Assembly: GCF_900129375.1 (NCBI RefSeq)
Contig: NZ_FQVN01000006.1
Span: 62,001 to 126,000 of the forward strand
From: Streptoalloteichus hindustanus
Lineage (GTDB): Bacteria > Actinomycetota > Actinomycetes > Mycobacteriales > Pseudonocardiaceae
Direction: 5' to 3'
DNA length: 64,000 nt
Shown here: positions 18,340 through 26,786 of the stretch, in pieces
How the letters are laid out: every line of letters begins with the position of its first letter
Numbering within the stretch: the first letter of the stretch is position 1
Translations under genes and position numbers: made by a program
Notes under the pieces: generated by a model
The model's database searches: none
Told to the model about the DNA's origin: nothing
What the model saw: only the letters and a program-made list of their open reading frames with translations

Positions 18340-19121
18340 GCGCGCTCCGGAGCGCGGCTCGGCCCGGGGGGACCGGCGAACGCCTGCGCCACGGTCAACC
18401 ACTGCCGGGCGATCTCGCCCACGGCGTCCAGCGCCAGGTCGTCGGGGTGCCGGCGGCGCGTCACGAGGAGGCAGAAGTCCAGTGCCGGGCCGCTCACCCG
18501 GTTGTCGGCGTCCTCCGGCCCCCACGCCCAGTGCTCGCCGTCCGGGCCGACCAGCTCGACCCGCACCGTGTCCGAGGGCGCGGGTAACCCGTTGACCAGG
18601 AACGAGTGCGTCAACGTGCGCACGCCGAGGTGGGCGACGTGCCGCAGGCGGCGCGTCGGCTCGCGGCGCACGCCCAACGCCTCAGCGACGTCCAGGCCGT
18701 GCGCCCAGGTCTCCATCAGCCGGGCGGTGGCCATCGAACCGGCCGCCATCGGCGGGCCGTACCACACGATCTTGCTGCCGACCGGGAAGTGCTGGAGCGC
18801 GGTGGCGAGCTGGGCGCGGCCGGTGCGCCAGCGGTGCAGCAGCCGCGCCGGCTCCTCCTCGGCGCCGGCCGCCGCGCCCGCGTCCACGAACCCGGTCGGG
18901 TCCTCGGCCGCCTTCGCCAGTCCCGCCGTGAAGCCGTCCGGGTCCTTGATCGCCCACAACGCCTGGGTGTCGGTCCAGGCCAGGTGCGCGATCTGCTGCG
19001 CGACGCTCCACCCCGGAGCCGGCGTGGGCGTGGCCCAGCCCTCGGCGGGGAGGTCGCCGACGAGCGCGTCCAGCTCGTTGCCCTCGGCCCGCAGGTCGTC
19101 GACCAGGTTCGCCGTGTTCAC
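18336..19121 (-). CDS. TIGR03084-type DinB/mycothiol-isomerase-fold protein
   Basis: A 261-residue protein with a GTG start overlapping the TetR stop (GTGA). It begins VNTANLVDDLRAEGNELDALV and carries GWSVAQQIAHLAWTD, a DinB-like metal-site helix, and METWAHGLDVAEALG, where Trp-His in ETWAHG would complete a metal site. This matches the TIGR03084 family of the DinB/maleylpyruvate-isomerase fold, which in actinomycetes may use mycothiol or bind metal. It is repeatedly found beside AtuA-like genes and TetR regulators. The exact reaction is unknown. Confidence 0.75.
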   Translation of the reverse strand: MNTANLVDDLRAEGNELDALVGDLPAEGWATPTPAPGWSVAQQIAHLAWTDTQALWAIKDPDGFTAGLAKAAEDPTGFVDAGAAAGAEEEPARLLHRWRTGRAQLATALQHFPVGSKIVWYGPPMAAGSMATARLMETWAHGLDVAEALGVRREPTRRLRHVAHLGVRTLTHSFLVNGLPAPSDTVRVELVGPDGEHWAWGPEDADNRVSGPALDFCLLVTRRRHPDDLALDAVGEIARQWLTVAQAFAGPPGPSRAPERA

Positions 19122-19777
19122 GGTGCCTCCCTCGTCCCCTTCTTCGTTGCCCCGGTCCGGTTCGGTGCCGCCCGGCCCAGCGTCCGGTCCAGGGTTCGGG
19201 CCCACTCCGCCAGCAGCCGGGAGCGGCGGGCTCCGTCGTCGGTCAGGGTGTTGGCCAGGCCCAGCCCGCGCATCAGGTCGAGGGTGGCCTGCACGGCCTC
19301 CCGGACCCCGGGGCGGCTCTCGTCGGCGTCGAGGAGCTCGACGGTGAGCCGGTGCGACTCCCTGCCGACCTTGGCCTCCAACGGCACGACCGCCGCGCGC
19401 AGCTCCTGGTCGGTGCGGGCGGCCACCCACAGCTCCAGCGCGGCCTGGAACAGCGGCCCGGTGTAGAGCCGGGCCAGCATGTCGAGCACCGCCGCCGTCC
19501 GGTTCTCGCCGGCGGGCAGCGCGGCGGCCTCGCGCAGCACCTCCTCGCGGCGGACCTCGGCCAGGTGCTCGACGGCCGCGAGCACGAGTTCGGCGCGCGT
19601 CCGGTAGTGGTGGAGCTGCGCGCCCCGGGAGACCCCGGCCCGTTCCGCGACGACGGTGGTCGTCGTGCCGGACCAGCCCAGTTCGGCGAGGCACTCGACG
19701 GTGGCCGCCATGAGTCGCTGGCGGGTCTGCTGGCTGCGTTCCTCCTGCCGGCTCCTGGCCGGCACGGCCGTGACCAT
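19118..19777 (-). CDS. TetR-family repressor of the acyl-CoA cluster
   Basis: A 219-residue regulator starting at the ATG at 19777; a TTG at 19804 is the only in-frame extension. The N-terminal helix-turn-helix is AATVECLAELGWSGTTTTVVAERAGVSRGA with LHHYRTRAELVLAAV as helix 4. The C-terminal domain is all-helical and likely binds an acyl-CoA. It heads the run of seven coupled genes reaching 8990, and an excellent palindrome (19800-19823) lies about 22 bp upstream of its start, so it very probably represses its own operon. Confidence 0.88.
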   Translation of the reverse strand: MVTAVPARSRQEERSQQTRQRLMAATVECLAELGWSGTTTTVVAERAGVSRGAQLHHYRTRAELVLAAVEHLAEVRREEVLREAAALPAGENRTAAVLDMLARLYTGPLFQAALELWVAARTDQELRAAVVPLEAKVGRESHRLTVELLDADESRPGVREAVQATLDLMRGLGLANTLTDDGARRSRLLAEWARTLDRTLGRAAPNRTGATKKGTREAP

Positions 19778-19799
19778 GGCCACACCGTGCCCGCTCCCC

Positions 19800-19823
19800 A
19801 ACAAACAGTCAAGACTGAATGTT
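19800..19823. promoter_or_regulatory. Palindromic operator upstream of the tetR operon
   Basis: Read on the minus strand, the 24 bp site has the form AACA-TT-CAGTC-TT-GACTG-TT-TGTT. The arms AACAnnCAGTC and GACTGnnTGTT are perfect inverted repeats except for the AA/TT dinucleotides. TTGACT within it may double as a -35 element. Size and symmetry fit a TetR dimer-pair site. It is AT-rich in a GC-rich surrounding, which supports a regulatory role. Confidence 0.75.
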
Positions 19824-19891
19824 TTATGGCGTGGTCAAAGTCCTTGGCGGAGCGGGAAAAGCGCTGCTCGCCCAGTCGACGCGTCCGCCAT

Positions 19892-19908
19892 GTGTCCACA
19901 GTGGACAC
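19892..19908. repeat. 17 bp perfect palindrome GTGTCCACAGTGGACAC
   Basis: This is the best copy of a palindrome TCCACNGTGGA that appears at least eight times in this window (12732, 13869, 15400, 19895, 37221, 40809, 48473 and 48495). Here it lies in the spacer between the tetR operon promoter and the coiled-coil gene, 40 bp downstream of the end of that gene. It could be a protein-binding site or a short terminator arm; the loop is only one base. Confidence 0.6.
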
Positions 19909-19947
19909 TCGTGGCCGCGTCCGGAACGCGCCGCGCCCGCCAGCCGC

Positions 19948-20334
19948 TCAGGCGTTCGTGCCGGTCCGGCGGGCGAGCAACTGGTGGAGCAGATCGGTGA
20001 TCTGATCCTGCCCCGCCAGCAGCGTGTCAAACCCCCGGCGCATCTCCGCGAACCCCGCGCCGACCACCGCGAACCCCGTGTCGACCTTGTTGCCCATGTC
20101 GTCGAGGGTGACGCGCAGGCCGTCGAGGTCTGCGCGCATCGCGTCGAGAATCCGGGTGTGGTCGCGTTGGACGTCCCGGAACTCGGCGACGGCGCGCAGG
20201 GCGGCACGAGCCAGGGTGCGAGCGGCGGCGGTGTCGGCCCGAGTGACCTCGATCTTCCCCTCCAGTCCGACGACGCGAGCTTCCAGGTCGTGAAGGTCGG
20301 AGCGGAGGGCGGCCAGCGCGGACTGCTCGGACAC
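19948..20334 (-). CDS. Small coiled-coil protein, unknown function
   Basis: A 128-residue protein with a GTG start and GGGAGA about 9 nt upstream. Nearly all of it is predicted helix with heptad character (LAALRSDLHDLEARVVGLEGKIEV; ILDAMRADLDGLRVTLDDMGNKVDTGF). There is no signal peptide or membrane segment, and it ends in LHQLLARRTGTNA. It resembles the small actinobacterial coiled-coil proteins that are multi-copy and lack known roles. No recognisable family domain; the neighbours give no functional clue. Confidence 0.65.
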   Translation of the reverse strand: MSEQSALAALRSDLHDLEARVVGLEGKIEVTRADTAAARTLARAALRAVAEFRDVQRDHTRILDAMRADLDGLRVTLDDMGNKVDTGFAVVGAGFAEMRRGFDTLLAGQDQITDLLHQLLARRTGTNA

Positions 20335-20434
20335 GGGTGCGGTTCTCCCGTCCTGGGGCCGAATCGCGAGAGCCGGGGCTCACCCGGCTCAGCGAGTGTC
20401 CCGCAAGATCAGGTATGGGCGGGGCCGGGGCGCC

Positions 20435-20974
20435 TCAGCCGGCCGTGCGGCGTTCGTGCAGGAGGAGCAGGGCGTACGCGGCGAGCGACTGGGCGTCGGT
20501 GATCTCGCCCCGCCGGACCATGTCCTCGAACTCGGCCCTGGTGAACCAGGCCGCGCGCATGTCCTGCTCCTCCAGCTCCCGCGCCGGCTCGCCCTGGGTC
20601 AGCTCGGTGGCGAGGAAGGCCCACCCGCGTTGGCTGGACGTGCCCGGCGCGAGGTCGAGCCGGCCCAGCTCGACCATCCGGCCGGCCGACAGCCCGGTCT
20701 CCTCCCGCAGCTCGCGGGCGGCGAGCGCGGTCGGGGCGAGCGGCTCCGGCTCCGGCGCGGTGCCCTGGGGGAACTCCCAGCGCCGCAGCCCGATCGGGTA
20801 GCGGAACTGCTCGACAAGCTGGAGCCGGTCCCCGTCCAGCGGGACGACCAGCGCGAAGGTCGGCTTGTCGACCACGCCGTAGATCCCGGTCGACCCGTCG
20901 GCGCGGCGGATGCGGTCCTCGCGGACGGTCATCCACGGGTTGGCATAGACCTCACGGCTGTCCAGAGTCTCCAC
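20435..20974 (-). CDS. Nudix hydrolase
   Basis: A 179-residue Nudix protein with a GTG start 20 bp after the permease stop. The Nudix box reads G-x14-RELREETGL; the distance from the first Gly (QGTAPEPE) to RE is two residues longer than the canonical G-x5-E-x7-RE. The REL-REETG core with the metal-binding glutamates is intact. YGVVDKPTFALVVPLDGDRLQLVEQFRYPIGLRRWEFPQG is typical of ADP-ribose/NDP-sugar pyrophosphatases. It may hydrolyse ADP-ribose or a sugar nucleotide; the substrate is not decided by the sequence. Confidence 0.85.
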   Translation of the reverse strand: METLDSREVYANPWMTVREDRIRRADGSTGIYGVVDKPTFALVVPLDGDRLQLVEQFRYPIGLRRWEFPQGTAPEPEPLAPTALAARELREETGLSAGRMVELGRLDLAPGTSSQRGWAFLATELTQGEPARELEEQDMRAAWFTRAEFEDMVRRGEITDAQSLAAYALLLLHERRTAG

Positions 20975-20994
20975 GCCGCCATCCTGCCGTGCGG

Positions 20995-22479
20995 TCAGGA
21001 CGCGGGGTCGGGGCGCTCCGCCTCGCCGGCGGACGGGCGGTTGAGCCGGGAGCGCCGGATGCCGTAGCCGAGGTAGACGACCAGACCCACCGCGGTCCAG
21101 ATCCCGAAGGCCTGCCAGGTCTCCTTCGCCAGCCCGAACACCAGCCACAGGCACAGCCCGAGGCCGATCAGCGGGGTGAGGGGCACGAGCGGCGCGCGGA
21201 AGGTGCGCGGCAGGTCGGGCCGGGTCCGGCGCAGCACGAGGACGCCGATGTTGACCAGGCCGAAGGCGACCAGCGTGCCGATGCTGGTGGCCTCGGCGAG
21301 CTGGCCCAGCGGCACCAGCCCCGCCAGCAGCGCCACCACGACGCCGACCAGGACCGTGTTGGCCGCCGGCACGGCCCGCCGGTTGACCCGGGAGAACAGC
21401 TTCGGCACTAGGCCGTCCCTGGACATCGCCACCAGGATCCGGGTCTGGCCGTAGAGCACGGTCAGCACGACCGACGCCATCGCCACCACCGCGCCGAAGG
21501 CCAGCAGCGTCGCCGGCCAGCCCATCCCGGTCACCGTCTGGAGCACGGTGGCCAGCGACGCCTTGGAGGAGCTCAGCACGTCCACGCCCACGGCGCCGAC
21601 GGCGGTGAGCGCGACCAGCACGTAGGCCGCGGTCACGATGGCCAGCGAGATCACGATCGCGCGCGGCAGGTCGCGCCGGGGGTTGCGCGCCTCCTCGCCG
21701 GCGGTCGACGCGGCGTCGAAGCCGATGAAGGAGAAGAACACCAGCGACGCGCCGCTGGCGATGCCGCTCAGCCCCTGCGGCGAGAACGGGGTCAGGTTGC
21801 CGGACCGGAAGCCGGTCACCGCGACCGCCACGAAGAACACCAGGACGCCGATCTTGAGCAGCGTGGTGCCCGTGGTGACCGCCGCGCTCTCCCGGATGCC
21901 GCCCAACAGGACCACGGTCGCCAGCAGCACGACGATCGCGGCCGGGAGGTTGATGATCCCGCCCCCGCCGGGCGGCGCGGCCAGCGCGTCCGGGATGCGG
22001 AGGCCGAGCGCCGAGTCGAGGAACGAGTTGAGGTACTCGCCCCACCCGGCCGCCACGGCGGCCACCGACACCCCGTACTCCAGCAGCAGGCACCAGCCGC
22101 AGATCCAGGCGACCAGCTCGCCGAGCGTCGCGTACGAGTAGGAGTACGCCGAGCCGGAGACCGGCACGGCCCCGGCCAGCTCCGCGTAGGACAGCGCGGA
22201 GAACAGCGCGGCGAGGCCGGCCAGCACGAACGACAGCACCACCGCCGGTCCGGCCAGGGGCGCGGAGTTGCCGAGCACGACGAAGATCCCGGTGCCCAGG
22301 GTGGCGCCGACCGACAGCGACACCAGGGGCAGCAGGCCCAGGCTGCGCTTGAGCTTCGTGTGCGCGCCCTCGTCGGCGATCTGCTCGACGGGCTTGGTGC
22401 GCAGCAGGGTCTGGGGGGTCAGCACAAGGCGCGACGGTAGCCCGTTCGGACCAGGATCCCGCAAGGTGAACGCGGTCAC
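20995..22479 (-). CDS. APC-family amino acid permease (cationic amino acid transporter type)
   Basis: A 494-residue membrane protein with a GTG start and at least twelve hydrophobic segments. [16 protein letters not shown] near residues 55-70 is the GTGIF helix-1 motif of the amino acid-polyamine-organocation family. [27 protein letters not shown] is the conserved loop of CAT/YfnA-like permeases. The hydrophilic N-terminal tail has RTKPVEQ and KLKRSLG, the usual start for the basic amino acid transporter subgroup. It probably imports amino acids by proton or sodium coupling; the substrate is inferred only. The Nudix gene follows 20 bp downstream, so they may be co-transcribed. Confidence 0.9.
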   Translation of the reverse strand: MTAFTLRDPGPNGLPSRLVLTPQTLLRTKPVEQIADEGAHTKLKRSLGLLPLVSLSVGATLGTGIFVVLGNSAPLAGPAVVLSFVLAGLAALFSALSYAELAGAVPVSGSAYSYSYATLGELVAWICGWCLLLEYGVSVAAVAAGWGEYLNSFLDSALGLRIPDALAAPPGGGGIINLPAAIVVLLATVVLLGGIRESAAVTTGTTLLKIGVLVFFVAVAVTGFRSGNLTPFSPQGLSGIASGASLVFFSFIGFDAASTAGEEARNPRRDLPRAIVISLAIVTAAYVLVALTAVGAVGVDVLSSSKASLATVLQTVTGMGWPATLLAFGAVVAMASVVLTVLYGQTRILVAMSRDGLVPKLFSRVNRRAVPAANTVLVGVVVALLAGLVPLGQLAEATSIGTLVAFGLVNIGVLVLRRTRPDLPRTFRAPLVPLTPLIGLGLCLWLVFGLAKETWQAFGIWTAVGLVVYLGYGIRRSRLNRPSAGEAERPDPAS

Positions 22480-22813
22480 GAAGAGTGAGCTTTGTCACCC
22501 AGGAGAGTGCCGGAAGGGCGTAGAACCGTTGTACCACCACGCAACGAACCGAGGTTCTGCGCCGAGAATCTGTCAGGTTTGTTGCGGAAGCCCCTTCGGC
22601 CGCGCACCGAACTCCCGCCGCACCCGCTCGGGCGAGGAGGCGTCCGCGATCATCACGCAGGGCTGTCGAGTGACGCTGGGCGACTTCGTCACAGTCGCCG
22701 CCCGGCCCACCCCGCGACGTCCGCCCGGAGCTGGAAGCGGGGGTCCTCGCCGGCCGGCGACCCCCGCGCGGCCCAGCGGTTCCCGCCGATCAGCGGGTCA
22801 TTACGCTGGCCAG
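22480..22813. other. Divergent promoter region, no gene
   Basis: This 334 bp separates the permease start (minus) from nucS (plus). I see AT-rich patches (agctttgtcacc; tctgtcaggtttgttg) that could be promoters for both genes but no confident -35/-10 pair, no small ORF with a Shine-Dalgarno, and no strong hairpin. Confidence 0.4.
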
Positions 22814-23473
22814 GTGCGTCTCGTGATCGCCCGTTGCCAGGTGGACTACGTCGGCCGACTGACCGCGCATCTGCCGATGGCCCAGCGGTTGCTGCTGGTC
22901 AAGGCGGACGGGTCGGTGTCGGTGCACTCCGACGACCGCGCCTACAAGCCGTTGAACTGGATGAGCCCGCCGTGCTGGCTCACCGAGGGCGAGGGCGTCT
23001 GGACGGTGCAGAACAAGGCGGGGGAGAAGCTCGTCATCACCCTCGACGAGATCCTGCACGACTCGCGGCACGAGCTGGGCGCGGAGCCCGGCCTGGTCAA
23101 GGACGGCGTGGAGGCCCACCTCCAGGAGCTGCTGGCCGAGCACGTGACGACCTTCGGCGAGGGCTGGTCGCTGGTGCGCAGGGAGTACCCGACCGCGATC
23201 GGCCCGGTGGACCTGCTGTGCCGGGACGGCGCCGGCGCGACCATCGCGGTCGAGGTCAAGCGGCGCGGCGAGATCGACGGCGTGGAGCAGCTCACCCGGT
23301 ACCTGGAGCTGCTCAACCGCGACCCGCTGCTGGCCCCCGTGCGGGGCGTGTTCGCCGCGCAGCAGATCAAGCCGCAGGCGCGCACGCTGGCCGAGGACCG
23401 GGGCATCCGGTGCGTGGTCGTGGACTACGACGCCCTGCGCGGCATCGAGTCCGACGAGTTCCGCCTGTTCTGA
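22814..23473 (+). CDS. nucS: Endonuclease NucS (EndoMS), non-canonical mismatch repair
   Basis: A 219-residue protein with a GTG start ([16 protein letters not shown]). The N-terminal DNA-binding domain includes [16 protein letters not shown] and YKPLNWM. The C-terminal RecB-like nuclease domain has the catalytic set [12 protein letters not shown] and [22 protein letters not shown]. The length fits the actinobacterial family. NucS cleaves mismatched DNA and replaces MutS/MutL in most Actinobacteria; the C-terminal ending DEFRLF is the expected site for a beta-clamp-binding motif (family knowledge). It is not overlapped by neighbours and is transcribed alone. Confidence 0.95.
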   Translation: MRLVIARCQVDYVGRLTAHLPMAQRLLLVKADGSVSVHSDDRAYKPLNWMSPPCWLTEGEGVWTVQNKAGEKLVITLDEILHDSRHELGAEPGLVKDGVEAHLQELLAEHVTTFGEGWSLVRREYPTAIGPVDLLCRDGAGATIAVEVKRRGEIDGVEQLTRYLELLNRDPLLAPVRGVFAAQQIKPQARTLAEDRGIRCVVVDYDALRGIESDEFRLF

Positions 23474-23501
23474 TCCCGCCTGTTCCGAAGGGGCCCGCCG
23501 G

Positions 23502-24665
23502 TCACGAGGGGAGGGGGCGCGCGAGCGACGCGTTCCCCGACGTGATCGCCGTGGCCCGCTCGTAGAGCCGCTGGAACGCGCTGGTCACCGCCGGCCACGT
23601 GCAGTGCGTCGGCTCGGTGGCGAGGTTGTGCGCCGCGATGCGCTGGCGGAGCTGGTGGTCACCGGCGAGCTGGGCCACCGCCGTGCCGAGGCCGCCGGCG
23701 CTGTGGCAGAGCAGGCCCTCCTCCCCGTGCCGCACGAAGTCCGCGACGCCGGTGCCGGCCCTCGCCACGACCGGCACCCCGGCGGTGCGCGCCTCCAGGG
23801 CGGCGATGCCGAAGGACTCCCGCACGGTCGGGTTGACGAACACGTCCGCGCCGCGCAGCAGCTCGTGGATGCCGGCGCGGTCGAGCCGACCGGCCAGCCG
23901 CACCCAGTCGCCCATGTCGTGTCGCCGCAGGTAGCGCTGCATGGCCCCGAGCGCGGGACCCGAGCCGGCCACCGTGGCGCGCATCGGCACCTCGGGGCGC
24001 AGCCGCGAGCGGGCCACCCGCAGCGCGTCGAGGAGGGCGATCGGCTGCTTGCGGGGCGCGAGCCGGCCGATGGCCACCACGTGCACGTCCCCGGCGCTGT
24101 CGTCGCTGTCGGCGCCGGCTGACCTGGCCTCCGCGCGCCACTGCGCGGGGTCGATCCCGTTCGGGACGACGGCGACCTCCAGCTCCGGCGACACCTGCCG
24201 AACCAGCGCGGCCGCCGCCGAGCTGACGGTCGAGACGACCAGCGGAAAGCCGCTCCACCGCGTGAGCTGGTCGAACACCCGGTAGACGCCCCTGGTCACC
24301 GGGTCCCACATGCTGTGCACGGTGACGACGGTGGGCAGACCGGCCTGGACGGCGCAGCGCACCGCCGACCACGCGAACGGGGACACCGCGCCGACGTGCA
24401 CGTGCACGACGTCCGGCCGGATCTCGCGCAGCAGCCGCAGGACGTGCCGGCCGGCGCGGGGGTGCACCGGCAGCTCCCACGGCAGGGCGGCGGTCACCCG
24501 GTGGACGGGGTAGCCCGGATCGGGGGCTCCGGCGTCCCCGCCGGGTGTGGCGGTGATCACGTGGATCTCCGCGCCGGCCGCCCGCTGCGCCCTGGCCAAC
24601 TCCCCGACCTGGACCTCGATCCCGCCCAGGCGCGGGTGAAAGCAGTCGCTGACGTGAACGATCAC
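23502..24665 (-). CDS. GT4-family glycosyltransferase
   Basis: A 387-residue GT-B glycosyltransferase starting at a GTG (VIVHVSDCFHPRLGGIEVQV) with GGGGGAG eight bases upstream. The N-terminal domain has RPDVVHVHVGAVSP; the C-terminal nucleotide-sugar domain has VVAIGRLAPRKQPIALLDAL and the E-x7-E pair in NPTVRESFGIAALEARTAGVPVVA. It retains its anomeric linkage and uses an activated sugar such as GDP-mannose or UDP-GlcNAc. It is divergent from the PIG-L gene, 62 bp away, suggesting a shared regulation and glycoconjugate pathway. Confidence 0.88.
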   Translation of the reverse strand: MIVHVSDCFHPRLGGIEVQVGELARAQRAAGAEIHVITATPGGDAGAPDPGYPVHRVTAALPWELPVHPRAGRHVLRLLREIRPDVVHVHVGAVSPFAWSAVRCAVQAGLPTVVTVHSMWDPVTRGVYRVFDQLTRWSGFPLVVSTVSSAAAALVRQVSPELEVAVVPNGIDPAQWRAEARSAGADSDDSAGDVHVVAIGRLAPRKQPIALLDALRVARSRLRPEVPMRATVAGSGPALGAMQRYLRRHDMGDWVRLAGRLDRAGIHELLRGADVFVNPTVRESFGIAALEARTAGVPVVARAGTGVADFVRHGEEGLLCHSAGGLGTAVAQLAGDHQLRQRIAAHNLATEPTHCTWPAVTSAFQRLYERATAITSGNASLARPLPS

Positions 24666-24727
24666 TGCGCTGACTCCCCCTGCCCGTCTTCCCCCGACGA
24701 TCGTGCACCTCCTGGCAGGCTGGGCGC

Positions 24728-25549
24728 ATGCGACACGCTTGTGTCTTCTTTCATGCGCATCCGGATGACGAGGCGTTGCTGACGGCCGGGACAATGGCCC
24801 GTTTGGCTGCCGAGGGTCACCGGGTGGTGCTGGTCGTGGCCACGGCCGGTGAGCAGGGCCTGGCCGCGCCCGAGGCGGTCGGCGAGGGTTCCCTCGGGAC
24901 GGTGCGGACCGCGGAGCTGCACGCCTCGGCGAAGGCGCTGGGCTGCGCGCGGGTGGAGTTCCTCGGCTACGCCGACTCCGGGCTCGACGGCGCCGCCGTC
25001 GCCGCGCCCGGCGGTCCCACGCCGTTCGCCTCGGCCGACGTGGAGGAGGCCGCCACCCGGCTCGCCGACCTGCTGCGCGAGGAGAACGCCAGCCTGCTGA
25101 CGACCTACGACCCGGCCGGCGGCTACGGGCACCCGGACCACGTGCGGGTGCACCACGTGGGCGCGCGGGCCGCCGAGATCGCCGGCACACCGGTCGTGCT
25201 GGAGGCGACGGTCGACCGCGACCTGCTGCTGCGCGGGCTGCGCCTGGCGTCGAAGGTCTACCCCTTCCCGCCCGAGTTCGACCCGCGCACGTTCGAGACC
25301 GCCTACTCGCCCCGCGCCGCCATCACCCACAAGGTGGATGTTCGCCGATACACCCCGGCGAAGCGGCAGAGCATGGCCGCGCATGTGACGCAGGCGACCG
25401 GAGGGGACTCCACCCGGACCCTGGCCGCACTCCTCCGGATTCCCCGACCTCTGTTCCGTTGGACACTGGGCACGGAGTGGTACGTCCAACGGGGGACGCC
25501 ACCCGGTCGGGTGCACCGGCACCCGCTGGCCACACTGACGGAGAGCTGA
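24728..25549 (+). CDS. PIG-L family N-acetyl-sugar deacetylase
   Basis: A 273-residue zinc hydrolase of the LmbE/PIG-L family. FFHAHPDDEALL at residues 7-18 supplies the zinc-binding His/Asp and catalytic Asp; the second metal His lies in YGHPDHVRVHHVG (about 137-148). Related enzymes deacetylate GlcNAc-phosphatidylinositol, GlcNAc-inositol (MshB) or mycothiol conjugates (Mca). The C-terminus (LFRWTLGTEWYVQRG) differs from MshB and Mca. The flippase-like gene begins at the next base after the stop, so a sugar is probably deacetylated and then exported. Confidence 0.88.
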   Translation: MRHACVFFHAHPDDEALLTAGTMARLAAEGHRVVLVVATAGEQGLAAPEAVGEGSLGTVRTAELHASAKALGCARVEFLGYADSGLDGAAVAAPGGPTPFASADVEEAATRLADLLREENASLLTTYDPAGGYGHPDHVRVHHVGARAAEIAGTPVVLEATVDRDLLLRGLRLASKVYPFPPEFDPRTFETAYSPRAAITHKVDVRRYTPAKRQSMAAHVTQATGGDSTRTLAALLRIPRPLFRWTLGTEWYVQRGTPPGRVHRHPLATLTES

Positions 25550-26587
25550 GTGAGCACGTTGCGCATGCGTTGGGTGCGCATCACGGCGACGATCGCGTCC
25601 TTCGGACTGTCGGTCGCCCTGATCGCGTTCGCCCTGCCCAAGGTGGCCGGCGTGAGCTGGGAGTCGATCGGCGACCAGTTCTCGGCGGTGAGCGGGCCGA
25701 TGGTGTTGTGGCTGGTCGCGCTCTGGCTCGCCGGGCTGTGGGCCTACACCTACGTGCTCACCGGGTCGCTGCCCGGGCTGACCAACACCCAGGCGCTGAC
25801 GATGAACGCCGTGGGCAGCGCGGTCAGCAACCTGCTGCCCTTCGGCGGGGCCTTCGGCGTCGCCGTGACCTTCGCCATGGCCGGCACCTGGGGGCACCGC
25901 CGGCGGGCCATCGCGATCTCCACCGTGGTCAGCGGCGTGTGGAACATGCTCTCCCGCCTGGCGTTGCCGGCGGTGGGCCTGGCCGCGCTGATGGTCTCCG
26001 GGCACCTGCCCGACGAGCGGCTCACCGTGGCCGCCGGCGTGGCGGTGGGCACCCTGGTGGTGGTGCTCGCGGTGCTGGTGGCGGTGCTGGTCTCGGACGC
26101 GGCGAGCCGGCGGATCAGCGCGCTGCTGGAGCGGTGCGCCCGCGGGCTGCCGAAGCGGTGGCGCCCGGCGCCGGGGCGGATCGGCGACGCGCTGCACAAG
26201 CTCCGGCACGACACGGTCGACCTGATGCGCACGGCCTGGCTCCAGCTCAGCGTCGGCATGGTCGTCTACATGGCCCTGCAGGGCGTGCTCTTCTGGTGGT
26301 GCCTGGAGGCCACGAACGCCGTGGTCGCGTTCGGCCCCGCGGTCGCCGCCTTCGCCCTCGGCCGGCTGCTCACCACGGCGGTGATCACGCCGAGCGGGGT
26401 CGGGGTCAGCGAGAACGGCACGGTCGCCCTGCTGGTCGCGTTCGGGTCGGCGCCGGGCCCGGTGGCCGCGGCCGTCCTGCTGTTCTCGTTCTTCACCTAC
26501 GCCGTCGAGATCCCCTTCGGCGGACTCGCCTGGCTCGCCTGGCTGGGGAGCCGGCGTCGCGCCCAGGTGGCCGCGGCGCAGAACTGA
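25550..26587 (+). CDS. Lysylphosphatidylglycerol synthase TM-domain (flippase-like) membrane protein
   Basis: A 345-residue polytopic membrane protein with a GTG start directly adjoining the PIG-L stop. It has about eight hydrophobic segments, and motifs of the UPF0104/LPG_synthase_TM family: NAVGSAVSNLLPFGGAFGVAVTF, and the C-terminal ITPSGVGVSENGTVALLVAFG. Members act as flippases for lipid-linked sugars or aminoacyl-lipids. Its direct coupling to PIG-L and the adjacent glycosyltransferase suggests it flips a deacetylated glycolipid; this is inference. Confidence 0.85.
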   Translation: MSTLRMRWVRITATIASFGLSVALIAFALPKVAGVSWESIGDQFSAVSGPMVLWLVALWLAGLWAYTYVLTGSLPGLTNTQALTMNAVGSAVSNLLPFGGAFGVAVTFAMAGTWGHRRRAIAISTVVSGVWNMLSRLALPAVGLAALMVSGHLPDERLTVAAGVAVGTLVVVLAVLVAVLVSDAASRRISALLERCARGLPKRWRPAPGRIGDALHKLRHDTVDLMRTAWLQLSVGMVVYMALQGVLFWWCLEATNAVVAFGPAVAAFALGRLLTTAVITPSGVGVSENGTVALLVAFGSAPGPVAAAVLLFSFFTYAVEIPFGGLAWLAWLGSRRRAQVAAAQN

Positions 26588-26646
26588 CCCCTCGCGTCCG
26601 GGCGGCCCGACGCCGGTGTCGCTCGGGCGACCGGTCGGCGCCAACG

Positions 26647-26786
26647 GGTCAGTGCCGGGTGGTCAGTGCCGGGTGGCCAGTGTTGGCTGGACAGTGCCAG
26701 GCGGACGGTGCCGGCTGGACAGGTGCCGGGTGGACTCTGCTGGCTGGACTCTGCTGGCTGGACGGTGTCGCTGGTCAGCGCCGGGC
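26647..26786. repeat. Minisatellite, about ten 14 bp units
   Basis: Ten degenerate units of 13-15 bp follow the consensus ggacagtgccggct (some ggtcagtgccgggt, some ggactctgctggct). They fill the gap between the convergent flippase and MOSC genes, with the last unit running into the end of the MOSC coding sequence (stop at 26775-26777). Confidence 0.8.

Noticed and set aside
20435-22540. A 701-codon frame that would fuse the permease region to Nudix
   Set aside because: The Nudix domain has its own GTG start 20 bp after the permease stop; the upstream frame is a shadow of the permease gene.
26647-26786. CRISPR array
   Set aside because: The repeats are 14 bp, head-to-tail without unique spacers, so they are a minisatellite; no cas genes are present.
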